DNA of 41,397 nt from Ruminococcus sp. Lineage in GTDB: Bacteria > Bacillota > Clostridia > Oscillospirales > Ruminococcaceae. Every line of letters begins with the position of its first letter. Position 1 is the stretch's first letter. Below are positions 1 to 8,793 of this stretch, one piece after another. The DNA lies in assembly GCA_017470535.1 (NCBI GenBank), contig JAFUYP010000030.1:1-41397 (forward strand). The letters are read 5' to 3'. A program made the position numbers and the translations under genes. The notes under the pieces are model-generated. The model searched no databases. It had not been told where the DNA came from and saw only the letters and a list, made by a program, of their open reading frames with translations.

Positions 1-1088
1 CGCTTATAGCAAGCACTGCGGTCGCAGTCGTTTTCACACTGGCAGGGCTTATATTCTGCTCGCCGCTGCTCAAAATGGTAAATACACCTGAGGATATATT
101 TGACCCGAGTGCGGTATATCTAAACATCTACACCGCAGGGCTTGTGTTCCTGTTTTTATATAATGTATGCACCGGCATTTTCACAGCGCTCGGAGATTCA
201 AAAACACCGCTTTACTTCCTGATAGGCTCATCTGTCGGCAACGTGCTGCTCGATCTGCTGTTTGTGGCGGTGTTCAGGTGGGGCGTTGCAGGTGCGGCGT
301 GGGCGACCTTCATAGCACAGGGGGTATCCTGTCTGCTGTCGCTGTATGTTATATTCAAAAAGCTCAGAGAAATAGAAACGCCTGAAAAAGCGCCGCTGTT
401 TTCATGGGCGATGCTCGGCAAGGTGTCGGCGTATGCGATACCGAGCATTTTACAGCAGAGCTTTGTGTCTGTCGGCAATATCTTCATTCAGGGGCTTGTC
501 AACAGCTACGGCAAGAGCGTTATCGCAGGATACAGCGCCGCTATAAAGCTAAACACCTTTGCCGTCACTAGCTTTTCGACTATGGGCAATGCCCTCTCGG
601 GATTTGTCGCCCAGTGCTACGGCGCAGGAAATGTAAGGCGCATAAAAGCTGGCTTTCGTGCCGGCATCGTAATGGCGCTTATCGTGTCTGTACCGTTCAT
701 ACTATGCTACTTCCTGCTGCCTGATGCTATGATGAGCATATTCATAGACCGTGAGGGCGGCGAGGCGGTAATGGCTACCGGCAGAGAGTTCCTGCGGATA
801 GTCGCACCGTTCTACACGGTAGTCGGCATAAAGCTCATGGCAGACGGGCTTCTGCGTGGCACTGGAATGATGCCGCTGTTTATGGCGACGACATTCTCAG
901 ACCTGATACTCAGGGTGATACTGGCGTTCGTGCTGTCACACAGGCTGGGCGAAGCAAGGGGCATATGGCTGTCGTGGCCGATAGGCTGGTGTACGGCTAT
1001 GGTGCTGTCGCTTACATTCTACCTGTTCACGATGCGGCACATACGAAAGCTGTTTGCAAACAGACAGACTCAGGGAGTACCGCAATAA
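1..1088 (+). CDS. MATE family multidrug/Na+ efflux transporter, 5' end outside window
   Basis: The reading frame is open from base 3, so the gene starts upstream of the window; about 361 residues are visible. MATE proteins are usually near 450 residues with 12 membrane helices, so the first helices are missing. The visible part is strongly hydrophobic with many helices. It has the MATE-like stretch GNALSGFVAQCYGAGN (residues about 170-185 counted from the first visible Met) and a second-half repeat resembling the first. Such proteins export drugs or metabolites across the membrane in exchange for Na+ or H+. The substrate cannot be told from sequence. The next gene, mscL, has its own promoter, so the two are probably not co-transcribed. 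Confidence 0.88.
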   Translation, partial: LIASTAVAVVFTLAGLIFCSPLLKMVNTPEDIFDPSAVYLNIYTAGLVFLFLYNVCTGIFTALGDSKTPLYFLIGSSVGNVLLDLLFVAVFRWGVAGAAWATFIAQGVSCLLSLYVIFKKLREIETPEKAPLFSWAMLGKVSAYAIPSILQQSFVSVGNIFIQGLVNSYGKSVIAGYSAAIKLNTFAVTSFSTMGNALSGFVAQCYGAGNVRRIKAGFRAGIVMALIVSVPFILCYFLLPDAMMSIFIDREGGEAVMATGREFLRIVAPFYTVVGIKLMADGLLRGTGMMPLFMATTFSDLILRVILAFVLSHRLGEARGIWLSWPIGWCTAMVLSLTFYLFTMRHIRKLFANRQTQGVPQ

Positions 1089-1169
1089 ATCAAAGTGTAA
1101 AAAACTTATCATTCATTTTGAACAAAATGACGAAAATGTTTGAAAAATCATAAAATATACCGGAATATG

Positions 1170-1198
1170 TTGAATTTTGGCGTAAAATATGCTATAAT
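1170..1198 (+). promoter_or_regulatory. sigma-A promoter of mscL
   Basis: TTGAAT at 1170-1175 and TATAAT at 1193-1198 are separated by 17 bp. The -10 box lies about 38 bases before the mscL start codon. Confidence 0.75.
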
Positions 1199-1236
1199 CA
1201 ACTTACTTAATTAATTGGCGAAAGGAATGAAGAAAA

Positions 1237-1722
1237 ATGTTTAAGAAGTTTTTTACTGAATTCAAGGAATTTGCTTTAAAGGGCAATGTAATGGACATGG
1301 CTGTCGGTGTTATCATCGGTGCTGCGTTCGGTACTATCGTTACCTCGCTTACCGATAATTTCATCAATCCGCTCATTGCAGTAGTTACCGGCGGTGCTGA
1401 GAAGGACGAGAACGGTGTTATGCAGGTAGTCGGCGGCAAGTTCACTATCAAGGGCGTTGATTTCAACTATGGTTCATTTATCTCCGCAGTTGTTAATTTC
1501 CTTGTTGTAGCACTGGTGCTTTTCCTTGTACTCAAGGCTATAAATGCAGCATCTACCGCAGCTGCGAACGCAGCAGCAGCTCTTGCTAAGAAGGAAGCTG
1601 AGGAAGAGGCTGAGGAAGCTGCTGAGCAGACAGCAGAAGAAAAGCTGCTCGTTGAGATCCGTGATCTTTTAGCAGCTCAGAACAAGGCTGATGACAAAGA
1701 GCCTGTCACCAATGCCGAGTGA
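1237..1722 (+). CDS. mscL: Large-conductance mechanosensitive channel MscL
   Basis: MscL is a homopentameric membrane pore that opens under membrane tension and protects cells from osmotic downshock. The N-terminal amphipathic helix and first membrane helix show the family signature (FKEFALKGNVMDMAVGVIIG, residues 7-26). A second membrane helix lies near residues 75-95. The C-terminal cytoplasmic tail (residues about 100-161) is rich in Ala, Glu and Lys and predicts as a helical bundle. At 161 residues it is slightly longer than most MscL (about 130-150) because of an insertion in the periplasmic loop (GGAEKDENGVMQVVGG) and the acidic tail. An AAAGGAA ribosome site precedes the ATG. The gene is monocistronic, with a promoter before it and a hairpin terminator after it. 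Confidence 0.96.
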   Translation: MFKKFFTEFKEFALKGNVMDMAVGVIIGAAFGTIVTSLTDNFINPLIAVVTGGAEKDENGVMQVVGGKFTIKGVDFNYGSFISAVVNFLVVALVLFLVLKAINAASTAAANAAAALAKKEAEEEAEEAAEQTAEEKLLVEIRDLLAAQNKADDKEPVTNAE

Positions 1723-1738
1723 TATAAAATGTAACAGC

Positions 1739-1769
1739 AAAAGCTGCCGGTAATACGGCAGCTTTTTTT
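1739..1769 (+). terminator. Intrinsic terminator after mscL
   Basis: An 8-bp stem (AGCTGCCG at 1742-1749 with CGGCAGCT at 1756-1763) is followed by a run of T. It begins 16-20 bases after the mscL stop codon. Confidence 0.9.
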
Positions 1770-1789
1770 GTGCTGTATCGTTATGCCAA

Positions 1790-1961
1790 GGCAACACCGC
1801 ACAAAGATTGCGGTACAGATACGCAGTCAGATTTTTTGTCAGATTGCCTAAATTTGCCGCAGGAATACTAACGTATTTCAAGGTAAATTTAGGTAATATG
1901 ACGGAAAATGTGCAAGTAGATGTGCCGCAAAGCCCTCAGGCGGTCTTTGTGCGGTGTTGCC
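1790..1961. repeat. 172-bp palindromic MITE-like element
   Basis: The ends are perfect 17-base inverted repeats: GGCAACACCGCACAAAG at 1790-1806, with its complement ending at 1961. Inside, a second imperfect inverted pair (around CCTAAATTTGCC and GGTAAATTTAGG) flanks a short centre containing GAATACTAACGTATTTC. The element is therefore nearly palindromic along its length and could fold as one long hairpin. No coding sequence is credible in it. It sits between two convergent terminators, a safe insertion site. This fits a non-autonomous miniature transposon or a large dispersed intergenic repeat. No target-site duplication is obvious. Confidence 0.7.
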
Positions 1962-1975
1962 CCAATACTCAGACA

Positions 1976-2004
1976 TAAAAAAGCGCCCCTTGCGGAGCGT
2001 TTTC
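1976..2004 (-). terminator. Terminator at the end of the fatty-acid cluster
   Basis: On the minus strand, just after the acpP stop codon, a GC-rich imperfect stem (within 1982-2002, one mismatch) is followed by six T residues. It closes the accD-accA-acpP transcript. Confidence 0.75.
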
Positions 2005-2007
2005 TTA

Positions 2008-2238
2008 TTATTCAGCGTTAGCCTCGATGTACTTAACTATATCGCCTACTGTCTTCATGTTAGCAACGTCCTCATCGGGGACCTCGATGTCGAATTCCTC
2101 CTCGATAGACATTACAAGATCAACTACGTCAAGTGAATCAGCGCCGAGATCGTCGGTAATTGATGCGTCCTGTGTAACAGCATTCTCGTCAGCATCAAGC
2201 TGATCAATGATGATCTCCTTAACCTTGTCAAATATCAT
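2008..2238 (-). CDS. acpP: Acyl carrier protein
   Basis: This is a 76-residue acidic helical protein that carries growing acyl chains on a phosphopantetheine arm. The attachment site is Ser35 in the GADSLD motif. The start at 2238 is chosen because a strong AGGAGGG site lies 8-14 bases upstream; an earlier in-frame start would add 19 residues with no ribosome site. It is the last gene of the cluster, following accA by 53 bases. In many Firmicutes acpP instead follows fabH near the front of such clusters, so its place at the tail is a local rearrangement. High acpP output may be helped by the separate promoter before accD. Confidence 0.97.
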   Translation of the reverse strand: MIFDKVKEIIIDQLDADENAVTQDASITDDLGADSLDVVDLVMSIEEEFDIEVPDEDVANMKTVGDIVKYIEANAE

Positions 2239-2291
2239 TACAAATACCCTCCTATCAATAGTAATAAATATATTGAAAGCGTGAAACGCTG

Positions 2292-3104
2292 TCAACCTTT
2301 ATCAGCTTCGGTGAACTCACCTATCACCCTAAACTTATTATAGCGTTCTTCGAGCAATTCGTCAAGCCCTTTTTTTAATTTTCTTTTGAGCGCTGCACCG
2401 ATATACTCCTTTATGAACGCTGCCGCCGCTTCCTTATCGGTATGTGCGCCCTCGCCGGGTTCTTTTATCACACAGTCGCACACGCCGAGCTTTTTAAGAT
2501 CAGATGCCGTTATCTTCATAATGTCAGCAGCTTCCCTCTCACGGCTTGCGTCCTTCCAGAGTAAGCTTGCAAAGCCACGGGGCGAGATGACCGAGTAGAT
2601 AGCGTTTTCAAGCATCGCCAGCTCGTCGCACACGCCGAGCGCCAGAGCGCCGCCTGAGCCGCCCTCACCGAGTATAATGGAAATTATCGGCGTTCTGAGT
2701 GTCATAAACTCCATTATATCACGGGCTATCGCTTCGCCCTGACCCCTCTGCTCAGCCTCAACGCCGCAGAATGCACCTGCTGTGTCGATAAGGCATATCA
2801 CCGGTCTTTTAAACTTCTCAGCCTGTCTTGCGAGCCTCAGAGCCTTTCTATACCCCTCGGGGTGGGGCATACCGAAATTCGATGCCTTGTTTTCTTCTAA
2901 GTTCCTGCCCTTGACCTGCGCTATGACCGTCACCGGCGTACCCTTAAAGTACCCGATACCGCCCTTTATCGCACCGTCGTCGCCGTACAGTCTGTCACCG
3001 TGCAGCTCGAAAAAGTCATCAAATATCAGCGGTATATAATCATTTACCGTAGGTCTGCCCTTTTTCCTTATTATATCAAGCATATCGCTCGCTGTTACGT
3101 TCAT
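2292..3104 (-). CDS. accA: Acetyl-CoA carboxylase carboxyltransferase subunit alpha
   Basis: AccA pairs with AccD to move the carboxyl group from carboxybiotin to acetyl-CoA, giving malonyl-CoA. The 270-residue protein has the crotonase-like carboxyltransferase fold with the oxyanion-hole glycines ([13 protein letters not shown], about residues 146-158) and the [13 protein letters not shown] segment. It is shorter than the roughly 319-residue E. coli enzyme, as is common in Firmicutes. ACGGAGGTGG is the ribosome site. The start codon overlaps the accD stop as ATGA, so the two subunits are translationally coupled, which suits a 1:1 complex. Confidence 0.96.
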   Translation of the reverse strand: MNVTASDMLDIIRKKGRPTVNDYIPLIFDDFFELHGDRLYGDDGAIKGGIGYFKGTPVTVIAQVKGRNLEENKASNFGMPHPEGYRKALRLARQAEKFKRPVICLIDTAGAFCGVEAEQRGQGEAIARDIMEFMTLRTPIISIILGEGGSGGALALGVCDELAMLENAIYSVISPRGFASLLWKDASREREAADIMKITASDLKKLGVCDCVIKEPGEGAHTDKEAAAAFIKEYIGAALKRKLKKGLDELLEERYNKFRVIGEFTEADKG

Positions 3105-3970
3105 ACGCTGCCACCTCCGTCTGAGTCGTGAAGTGCAAGCAGATGAGCAAGCGTTCTTCTCATTTTCTTTCTGTCAACTATCATGTCAACAAAGCCGTTT
3201 TCAAGCATGAACTCCGCACTCTGGAACTCATCGGGCAGCTTCTGCTTTATAGTGCCCTCGATAACACGCCTGCCTGCAAAGCCTATAAGCACCTTCGGCT
3301 CGGCGATGATTATATCGCCCAGTGATGCAAACGATGCCGTAACGCCGCCTGTTGTCGGGTCTGTCATGACTGTTATATACAAAAGCCCTGCTTCGTTATG
3401 CCTTGCGACTGCGCCGCTGGTCTTTGCCATCTGCATAAGGGAAACTATGCCCTCCTGCATTCTCGCACCGCCTGACGCTGTAAATGCTATCACCGGCAGC
3501 CTATTGGCAGTAGCATACTCAAACGCCCTTGTTATCTTCTCGCCCACTACCGAGCCCATAGACGCCATTAGAAAATGCGAATCCATGACGATGATAACGA
3601 CCTCACGGTTCCTTATCCTGCACTTTCCTGTAACGACAGCATCCTCAAGCCCTGTGCGGTCACGCAGCTTCTGCTGCTTTTCCTCATAGCCGGGGAAATT
3701 TATCGGGTTCTTTGAGAGCATACCCTTATCAAATTCGACCAGGCTGCCCTTGTCGATAGTTATATCAAGCCTTTCTCTCGCCGTAAGACGTGAGTGGTAG
3801 TTGCAGTTTACGCATACCTTGCCGTTTGCATTGAACTCCTCCGAGAATGAAACTGTACCGCATCTCGGGCATTTAAACAAAAGGTCTGTTGGTATATCGG
3901 GCTTTTTAGCGTTATTGTCCTCGGGAGAAACGCTGCCCCAGCGCTTTCTTACAACAGAGAATACATTCAT
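3101..3970 (-). CDS. accD: Acetyl-CoA carboxylase carboxyltransferase subunit beta
   Basis: This is the beta half of the carboxyltransferase, 289 residues. The N-terminal zinc ribbon is visible: Cys34, Cys37, Cys53 and Cys56 in the CPRCG and CVNC pairs. The acetyl-CoA-binding domain follows (TASGGARMQEG, about residues 160-170). The start at 3970 is preceded by GCGGAGGTC; an upstream start would add 14 residues without a good ribosome site. A promoter and a terminator-like hairpin separate this gene from accC, so accD-accA-acpP can be transcribed independently of the upstream genes. Confidence 0.96.
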   Translation of the reverse strand: MNVFSVVRKRWGSVSPEDNNAKKPDIPTDLLFKCPRCGTVSFSEEFNANGKVCVNCNYHSRLTARERLDITIDKGSLVEFDKGMLSKNPINFPGYEEKQQKLRDRTGLEDAVVTGKCRIRNREVVIIVMDSHFLMASMGSVVGEKITRAFEYATANRLPVIAFTASGGARMQEGIVSLMQMAKTSGAVARHNEAGLLYITVMTDPTTGGVTASFASLGDIIIAEPKVLIGFAGRRVIEGTIKQKLPDEFQSAEFMLENGFVDMIVDRKKMRRTLAHLLALHDSDGGGSV

Positions 3971-4023
3971 ACTTAGTATCTGACCTCCGCATGATTTTTG
4001 GGAGAAAAACACTCCACATATCT

Positions 4024-4052
4024 ATTTTACAAGCTAAGTGCCTGCTTGTCAA
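4024..4052 (-). promoter_or_regulatory. Internal promoter for accD-accA-acpP
   Basis: On the minus strand, TTGACA (4047-4052) and TAAAAT (4024-4029) are 17 bp apart. The -35 box is perfect. It lies about 54 bases upstream of the accD start. Confidence 0.8.
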
Positions 4053-4136
4053 TAGGTTTTTAAAATGTTTACAATTATTATTTCTTTATTGTCGATAAGT
4101 GAAGTTTTATGCGCACGCCCCCTGCGGCAGACAATA

Positions 4137-4208
4137 AAAAAGAAGGAACACCGGATAAATACATCGCCGCTGTCAATGCTTTGATAATTATCCCCGGTCA
4201 TTCCTTCA
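4137..4208 (-). terminator. Terminator or attenuator between accC and accD
   Basis: The minus strand after accC forms a long interrupted hairpin. GAAGGAA pairs with TTCCTTC at the base, with inner CCGG/CCGG and ATAA/TTAT pairs, and the hairpin is followed by a short T-rich tract. It precedes the internal accD promoter, so it may end or reduce transcription arriving from the upstream fab genes. Confidence 0.65.
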
Positions 4209-4221
4209 TGTGCTGCCTTTA

Positions 4222-5565
4222 TCAGATAAGCGGTGTACGGTTAAGATAGCCGTTATCGTACTCGCCGCTCCTGAATGCCTGCGTGCCTATCAGCTTCAAC
4301 TGGAAGTCTATATTCGTACTTACTCCCTCTACCACGAACTCGGACAGCGCCCAGTTCATACGCTTTATCGCCTGCTCTCTCGTATCGGCATGGACGATGA
4401 GCTTTGCTATCATCGAATCGTAGTACGGTGAGATCTCAAGCCCCTGATATGCCGCACTGTCTACCCTGACACCAAAGCCGCCGGGTGTGTGCAGAGTTTC
4501 TATGACGCCCGGTGACGGACGGAAGCCCTGCTCGGGGTTCTCAGCGTTGATACGGCACTCTATCGCATGGCCTGTCATCTTTATGTCTTCCTGCTTGATA
4601 TCGAGCTTTTCGTTAGCCGCTATCCTTATCTGACGGCTGACGATATCAATGCCCGTTACCTCCTCGGTTATCGGATGCTCGACCTGTATACGGGTATTCA
4701 TCTCCATAAAGAAGAAATCACCGTTCTTGTCAAGCAGAAATTCTATCGTGCCTGCGTTTGTGTAGCCTGCTGCCTTTGCAGCCCTGCAAGCCGCCTCGCC
4801 CATTCTCCTGCGAAGGTCGTCGTCTACTGCCGGGGAGGGCGTTTCTTCAAGCACCTTCTGGTTTCTTCTTTGCATGGAGCAGTCACGCTCGCCCAAATAT
4901 ACTACATTGCCGAAATTATCCGCAAGTATCTGTATCTCTACATGGCGAGGGTTCTCGATAAATTTTTCTATATACACCTCGTCGTTTCCAAAGCACGCCA
5001 GCGCCTCGGTCTTTGCGACCCTCATCTGCTCGGCAAGCTCCTCCTCGGAGTGTACTATCCTTATGCCCTTGCCGCCGCCGCCTGCCGATGCCTTTATCAT
5101 AACAGGGTAGCCTATGCGCCTTGCAAGATCCTTGGCGTACAGCTCGTTTCTTACCGAGCCGTCAGAGCCCATTATTACAGGCACGCCCGCTTCCTTCATC
5201 GTTTCCTTTGCCTGCGCCTTGTCGCCGAGCATGGCTATCGCCTGCGCCCGGGGACCTATAAAGGTTATGCCGCACTTTTCGCAGTACCCTGCAAACGCCG
5301 CATTCTCGGACAAAAACCCGAAGCCCGGGTGTACTGCATCTGCGCCTGTCACCTCACACGCCGCTATGAGCGCTTTCATATTCAGGTAGCTGTCCTTGCT
5401 CTGCGCCGGACCTATACACACCGCCTCATCGGCTATCTGCGCATGGAGCGCATTTGCATCAGCGGTGGAGTAGACTGCAACTGTATGTATGCCAAGCTCT
5501 CTGCACGCACGGATTATCCGCACGGCGATCTCGCCACGGTTGGCTATCAAAACCTTTTTAAACAT
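4222..5565 (-). CDS. accC: Acetyl-CoA carboxylase biotin carboxylase subunit
   Basis: AccC uses ATP and bicarbonate to carboxylate the biotin carried by AccB. The 447 residues match the family length. In order there are the N-terminal biotin-carboxylase domain ([17 protein letters not shown], residues 4-20), the ATP-grasp glycine loop ([14 protein letters not shown], about 158-171), the catalytic stretch [18 protein letters not shown] (about 287-304) and the C-terminal domain. TAAGGGAGA precedes the ATG by a suitable distance. It follows fabZ by 12 bases and is the last gene before an internal terminator. Confidence 0.97.
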   Translation of the reverse strand: MFKKVLIANRGEIAVRIIRACRELGIHTVAVYSTADANALHAQIADEAVCIGPAQSKDSYLNMKALIAACEVTGADAVHPGFGFLSENAAFAGYCEKCGITFIGPRAQAIAMLGDKAQAKETMKEAGVPVIMGSDGSVRNELYAKDLARRIGYPVMIKASAGGGGKGIRIVHSEEELAEQMRVAKTEALACFGNDEVYIEKFIENPRHVEIQILADNFGNVVYLGERDCSMQRRNQKVLEETPSPAVDDDLRRRMGEAACRAAKAAGYTNAGTIEFLLDKNGDFFFMEMNTRIQVEHPITEEVTGIDIVSRQIRIAANEKLDIKQEDIKMTGHAIECRINAENPEQGFRPSPGVIETLHTPGGFGVRVDSAAYQGLEISPYYDSMIAKLIVHADTREQAIKRMNWALSEFVVEGVSTNIDFQLKLIGTQAFRSGEYDNGYLNRTPLI

Positions 5566-5577
5566 AAAGAATCTCCC

Positions 5578-6009
5578 TTATTTTATCGCAAAAGTTATCT
5601 CAGCCTTTACAGCCATCTGTCCGTCAACGGAGGCTACTGCCTTTCCTACACCGATAGGACCCTTGACCTTGATTATCTCGACCTCTATATCGAGCTTGTC
5701 GCCCGGCACTACCTGACGGCGGAACTTGCAGTTATTGATGCCGCCGAAAAAGCCTATCTTGCCCTTGTTCTCTTCAAGTGCGAGCAGCGCCACAGCGCCT
5801 GCCTGAGCGCACATCTCGACCATGAGCACGCCCGGTGTCACGGGGTATTCGGGGAAATGCCCCCTGAACCAGAAATCGTCCTCTTTGATGTATTTCGTAG
5901 CCTTGACACGCTTGCCGACTTCAAGCTCATTTACCTCGTCTATCAGCAAAAACGGATCACGGTGCGGTATTATTTCTTTTATCTGTTCTTTATCAAGTAC
6001 AACTGACAT
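5578..6009 (-). CDS. fabZ: 3-hydroxyacyl-ACP dehydratase FabZ
   Basis: FabZ removes water from 3-hydroxyacyl-ACP to give trans-2-enoyl-ACP in each elongation cycle. The 143-residue hot-dog-fold protein has the active-site segment [21 protein letters not shown] (start residue 51), giving catalytic His51 and Glu65. An AAAGGGA ribosome site lies upstream. No fabA or second dehydratase is visible in the window. The gene lies between accB and accC, the usual order in clostridial clusters. Confidence 0.96.
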   Translation of the reverse strand: MSVVLDKEQIKEIIPHRDPFLLIDEVNELEVGKRVKATKYIKEDDFWFRGHFPEYPVTPGVLMVEMCAQAGAVALLALEENKGKIGFFGGINNCKFRRQVVPGDKLDIEVEIIKVKGPIGVGKAVASVDGQMAVKAEITFAIK

Positions 6010-6053
6010 AAGTTTTATTCCCTTTCATTTATTTACTAAGGAGCAAGGATACG

Positions 6054-6527
6054 TCAGCCGATTATCATTACCGGCTGGTCAAACTCAACGCTGTCGCCGT
6101 TGTTTACAAGTATCTGCTTGACTACACCGTCAAAATCGGACTGTACCTCGCTCATGACCTTCATGCTCTCGATTATGTAGATAACGTCGCCTTTTTTAAC
6201 AGGATCGCCGACCTTCACAAAAGGCTCGGAATCAGGCGAGGGTGCTGAGTAGAATGTACCCACGATAGGTGCTTTTGCAACGCTGCCCGACTCTGTGGAC
6301 TTTGGTGCATCGCTCTGAACGGCTGCCTGCGGTGCAGGCGGCATCATACCGCCCTGAAAGCCCATAGGCGGCATCGGCATCGGAGGCGGAGGGAGCTTCT
6401 TGCCCTTGATAGTGAGCTTTGTGCCGTTATCGTCCTCGATCGCTATTTCGGAAAGATCCTTGCTGTTTACTATGTCGGCAAGTCTTTCAATATTCTCAAA
6501 TGTAAAATCAAAACCGAGCTTTGACAT
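6054..6527 (-). CDS. accB: Biotin carboxyl carrier protein of acetyl-CoA carboxylase
   Basis: AccB carries biotin between AccC and the AccAD carboxyltransferase. The 157-residue protein has an N-terminal helical region, a Pro/Met/Ala-rich flexible linker (about residues 45-75) and a C-terminal biotinyl domain. The biotin lysine is Lys123 in ESMKVM, where most family members have EAMKMM or AMKLMN. The start at 6527 follows AAAGGAG at good spacing; an in-frame codon 10 residues earlier lacks one and would nearly meet fabF. The stop of fabF is 19 bases upstream. Confidence 0.95.
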   Translation of the reverse strand: MSKLGFDFTFENIERLADIVNSKDLSEIAIEDDNGTKLTIKGKKLPPPPMPMPPMGFQGGMMPPAPQAAVQSDAPKSTESGSVAKAPIVGTFYSAPSPDSEPFVKVGDPVKKGDVIYIIESMKVMSEVQSDFDGVVKQILVNNGDSVEFDQPVMIIG

Positions 6528-6546
6528 TGTATTTTCTCCTTTACAG

Positions 6547-7785
6547 TCAGTCTTCAAATTTCTTTATGCAGATAGTGGCGTTATGTCCGCCGAAACCTAA
6601 TGAGTTGGAAAGTGCGCCCTTTATCTCTGTCCGGCGGTTGCCCTCTGTTACATAGTCAAGGTCACATTCCGGGTCGGGGGTCTTGTAGCCGAGCGTTTTG
6701 TGGATAAAGCCCTCTTTTACGGAAAGCGCCGTAACGATAGCTTCAACTGCGCCGGCAGCGCCTAAGAGATGTCCTATCATGCTCTTGGTGGAGTTTATAG
6801 CTGTCTTTCTTGCAGCGTCCTCGCCGAGTGCGAGCTTGATAGCGGTGGTTTCATACTTGTCGTTAAGACCTGTGGAGGTGCCGTGTGCGTTTATGTAGTT
6901 TACCTCCTCGGGCTTCAAGCCTGCTTCCTCGTAGGCACACTTCATAGCATACGCCGCAGCATCACCTGTCGGAGAGGGGCTTGTCATATGGTAAGCATCG
7001 CCCGATGCACCGTAGCCTGCTATCTCTGCGATGATGTTCGCACCCCTTGCCTTTGCGTGCTCGTATTCTTCAAGACACAGCATCCCCGAGCCTTCGCCCA
7101 GAACAAAGCCCTGTCTGTTAAGGTCAAACGGAGTCGATGCCGTATCAAGTGTTTCTGCACGGGAGAGTGCTTTCATGTTATTAAAGCCGCTGAGCGCAAA
7201 TCTTGAAATGCACGCCTCCGAGCCGCCTGCAAGCGCTACATCAAGGTAGCCGTCCTTTATCTTGCGGAAAGCCTCGCCGATAGCGTGTGTACCGGACGCA
7301 CAGGCAGTGGTCGTACAGAAGTTATCGCCCTTGAAGCCTGTCTGCATAGCGACAGTACCGGCTGCCATATTGCCTATCATCATCGGGATAAAGAACACCG
7401 ATACCTTGTCAGGCTTTTCGTTGAATTTGGTGACTTCCTTTTCGGTCATGTTAAGACCGCCGATGCCGACACCAACTATAACGCCTGCACGGTAGGGGGA
7501 AACATCGGAAAAGTCCGTGCCTGCCATTGTAAGTGCCTGCTTTGCAGAGCATACCGCAAACTGCGTAAAGCGGTCAAGGCGCTTTGCTTCCTTTTTGTCG
7601 ATGTACTCACCCGGGTCAAAGTCCTTTACTGCGCCTACTATCTTTACCGGGAAATCAGACGTATCAAACTGGTCTACAAAGGAAAGACCTATCTTGTTCG
7701 CCTTGATGTTCTCCCAGAATTCCTGTGTGTTCTTGCCGAGAGGGTTTATCGTACCCATTCCCGTGATTACTACTCGTCTGCTCAT
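6547..7785 (-). CDS. fabF: 3-oxoacyl-ACP synthase II
   Basis: FabF condenses malonyl-ACP with acyl-ACP to extend the chain by two carbons. The 412-residue thiolase-fold enzyme has the Cys-His-His triad at Cys162 (TACASGTHA), His301 (NAHGTSTGLND) and His339 (KSMIGHLLGAAG), with the conserved Lys334. GAAAGGAGAA precedes the ATG. A promoter is visible about 90 bases upstream in the long gap after fabG, so fabF-accB-fabZ-accC can start its own transcript. It is the only elongating condensing enzyme in the window apart from fabH. Confidence 0.97.
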   Translation of the reverse strand: MSRRVVITGMGTINPLGKNTQEFWENIKANKIGLSFVDQFDTSDFPVKIVGAVKDFDPGEYIDKKEAKRLDRFTQFAVCSAKQALTMAGTDFSDVSPYRAGVIVGVGIGGLNMTEKEVTKFNEKPDKVSVFFIPMMIGNMAAGTVAMQTGFKGDNFCTTTACASGTHAIGEAFRKIKDGYLDVALAGGSEACISRFALSGFNNMKALSRAETLDTASTPFDLNRQGFVLGEGSGMLCLEEYEHAKARGANIIAEIAGYGASGDAYHMTSPSPTGDAAAYAMKCAYEEAGLKPEEVNYINAHGTSTGLNDKYETTAIKLALGEDAARKTAINSTKSMIGHLLGAAGAVEAIVTALSVKEGFIHKTLGYKTPDPECDLDYVTEGNRRTEIKGALSNSLGFGGHNATICIKKFED

Positions 7786-7871
7786 AGAAGTTCTCCTTTC
7801 AGTTGCAGGATCGCCGCTGTGCGGCTGCCGGAGACAAAATACTGTCTGCCCCGGCTCTGTGGATCAATAGA

Positions 7872-7900
7872 ATTATGAAATATTAGATTTTTGTCGTCAA
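7872..7900 (-). promoter_or_regulatory. Internal promoter before fabF
   Basis: On the minus strand, TTGACG (7895-7900) and CATAAT (7872-7877) are 17 bp apart, in the 259-base fabG-fabF gap. Confidence 0.65.
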
Positions 7901-7910
7901 TAGTCATTCA

Positions 7911-8041
7911 GAAGTTTCATGGTTTCGCCTTGCGAGATCGGCTTTCCCCGAAAGCCGAAATGAAACTTCGCTTTATCCGCCAAGGGGTTTCAAGGAAGTT
8001 TCGCTCTGCGAAACTTCACGCTATCCGCCTTCGGCGGATAG
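7911..8041. repeat. Cluster of palindromes between fabG and fabF
   Basis: Three inverted repeats are packed together. GAAGTTTCA (7911-7919) pairs with TGAAACTTC (7961-7969) around an inner CGGCTTT/AAAGCCG stem. GAAGTTTCG (7995-8003) pairs with CGAAACTTC (8009-8017). CTATCCGCC (8021-8029) pairs with GGCGGATAG (8033-8041). Further TATCCGCC and GGTTTC half-sites are interspersed. The last stem ends four bases before the fabG stop codon. No T tract follows on the minus strand, so this is more like a REP-type extragenic repeat or an mRNA-stabilising structure than a terminator. Confidence 0.7.
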
Positions 8042-8044
8042 CCG

Positions 8045-8779
8045 TTACATCATTATACCGCCCGAGATCTCAATGACCTGACCGGTGACATATGCAGCGT
8101 CCTTTGATGCTAAAAACGATACAACGCCTGCTATGTCCTCGACCTCACCGAAACGCTTCATGGCTATCTGGGCAAGCATAGCGGACTTCTGCTCGTCTGT
8201 CAGCTTGTCGGTCATGGGGGTCTTGATAAAGCCCGGCGCTACTGCGTTACAGGTTATGCCACGGGAGCCAAGCTCCTTTGCGACCGTCTTTGTCATGCCG
8301 ATGATAGCTGCCTTTGTAGCGGAATAGTTCATCTGCCCGGGGTTGCCGTATATGCCTGCTACCGACGCTAAATTGATTATCCTGCCCGACTTCTGGCGCA
8401 TCATCACAGCACCTGCGAAACGGCACATATTGAATACGCTCTTCTGATTTACCGCAACTACACTGTCGTACTGCTCCTCGCTCATTCTCGCTAAAAGACC
8501 GTCACGGGTGATGCCTGCATTGTTTACAAGCACGTCTATGCTGCCAAAGCGCTCTTTTACCGCCTTGACTGTCTTTTCGCTCTGCTCAAAGCTCGACACG
8601 TCGCAGATAAACACCTCGCACTCTGCGCCTGTCGCCTTTATCCTGTCTACTATGTCGTTGTCCTCAAAGCTCTTCTCGCTTATGTCGTTGAGGGCTATAT
8701 TAAAGCCGTCCTGTGCGAGCCTTAAAGCTATCGCCGCACCTATGCCCCTTGCAGAGCCTGTGATAAATGCTGTTGCCAT
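8045..8779 (-). CDS. fabG: 3-oxoacyl-ACP reductase
   Basis: FabG reduces 3-oxoacyl-ACP with NADPH. The 244-residue short-chain dehydrogenase has the nucleotide-binding motif TGSARGIG (residues 7-14), NNAG (86-89) and the catalytic Asn111, Ser139, Tyr152 and Lys156 (YSATK). The CGGAGGACA ribosome site lies in the 14-base gap after the SGNH lipoprotein gene, so it is probably co-transcribed with the two hydrolases and fabK. A palindrome cluster follows its stop codon. Confidence 0.96.
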   Translation of the reverse strand: MATAFITGSARGIGAAIALRLAQDGFNIALNDISEKSFEDNDIVDRIKATGAECEVFICDVSSFEQSEKTVKAVKERFGSIDVLVNNAGITRDGLLARMSEEQYDSVVAVNQKSVFNMCRFAGAVMMRQKSGRIINLASVAGIYGNPGQMNYSATKAAIIGMTKTVAKELGSRGITCNAVAPGFIKTPMTDKLTDEQKSAMLAQIAMKRFGEVEDIAGVVSFLASKDAAYVTGQVIEISGGIMM

Positions 8780-8793
8780 TGATATGTCCTCCG

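Noticed and set aside
4567-6006. A 479-residue plus-strand open frame
   Set aside because: It lies opposite accC and fabZ, both certain genes, and its Cys/Tyr/His-rich product is typical of an antisense shadow of GC-structured codons.
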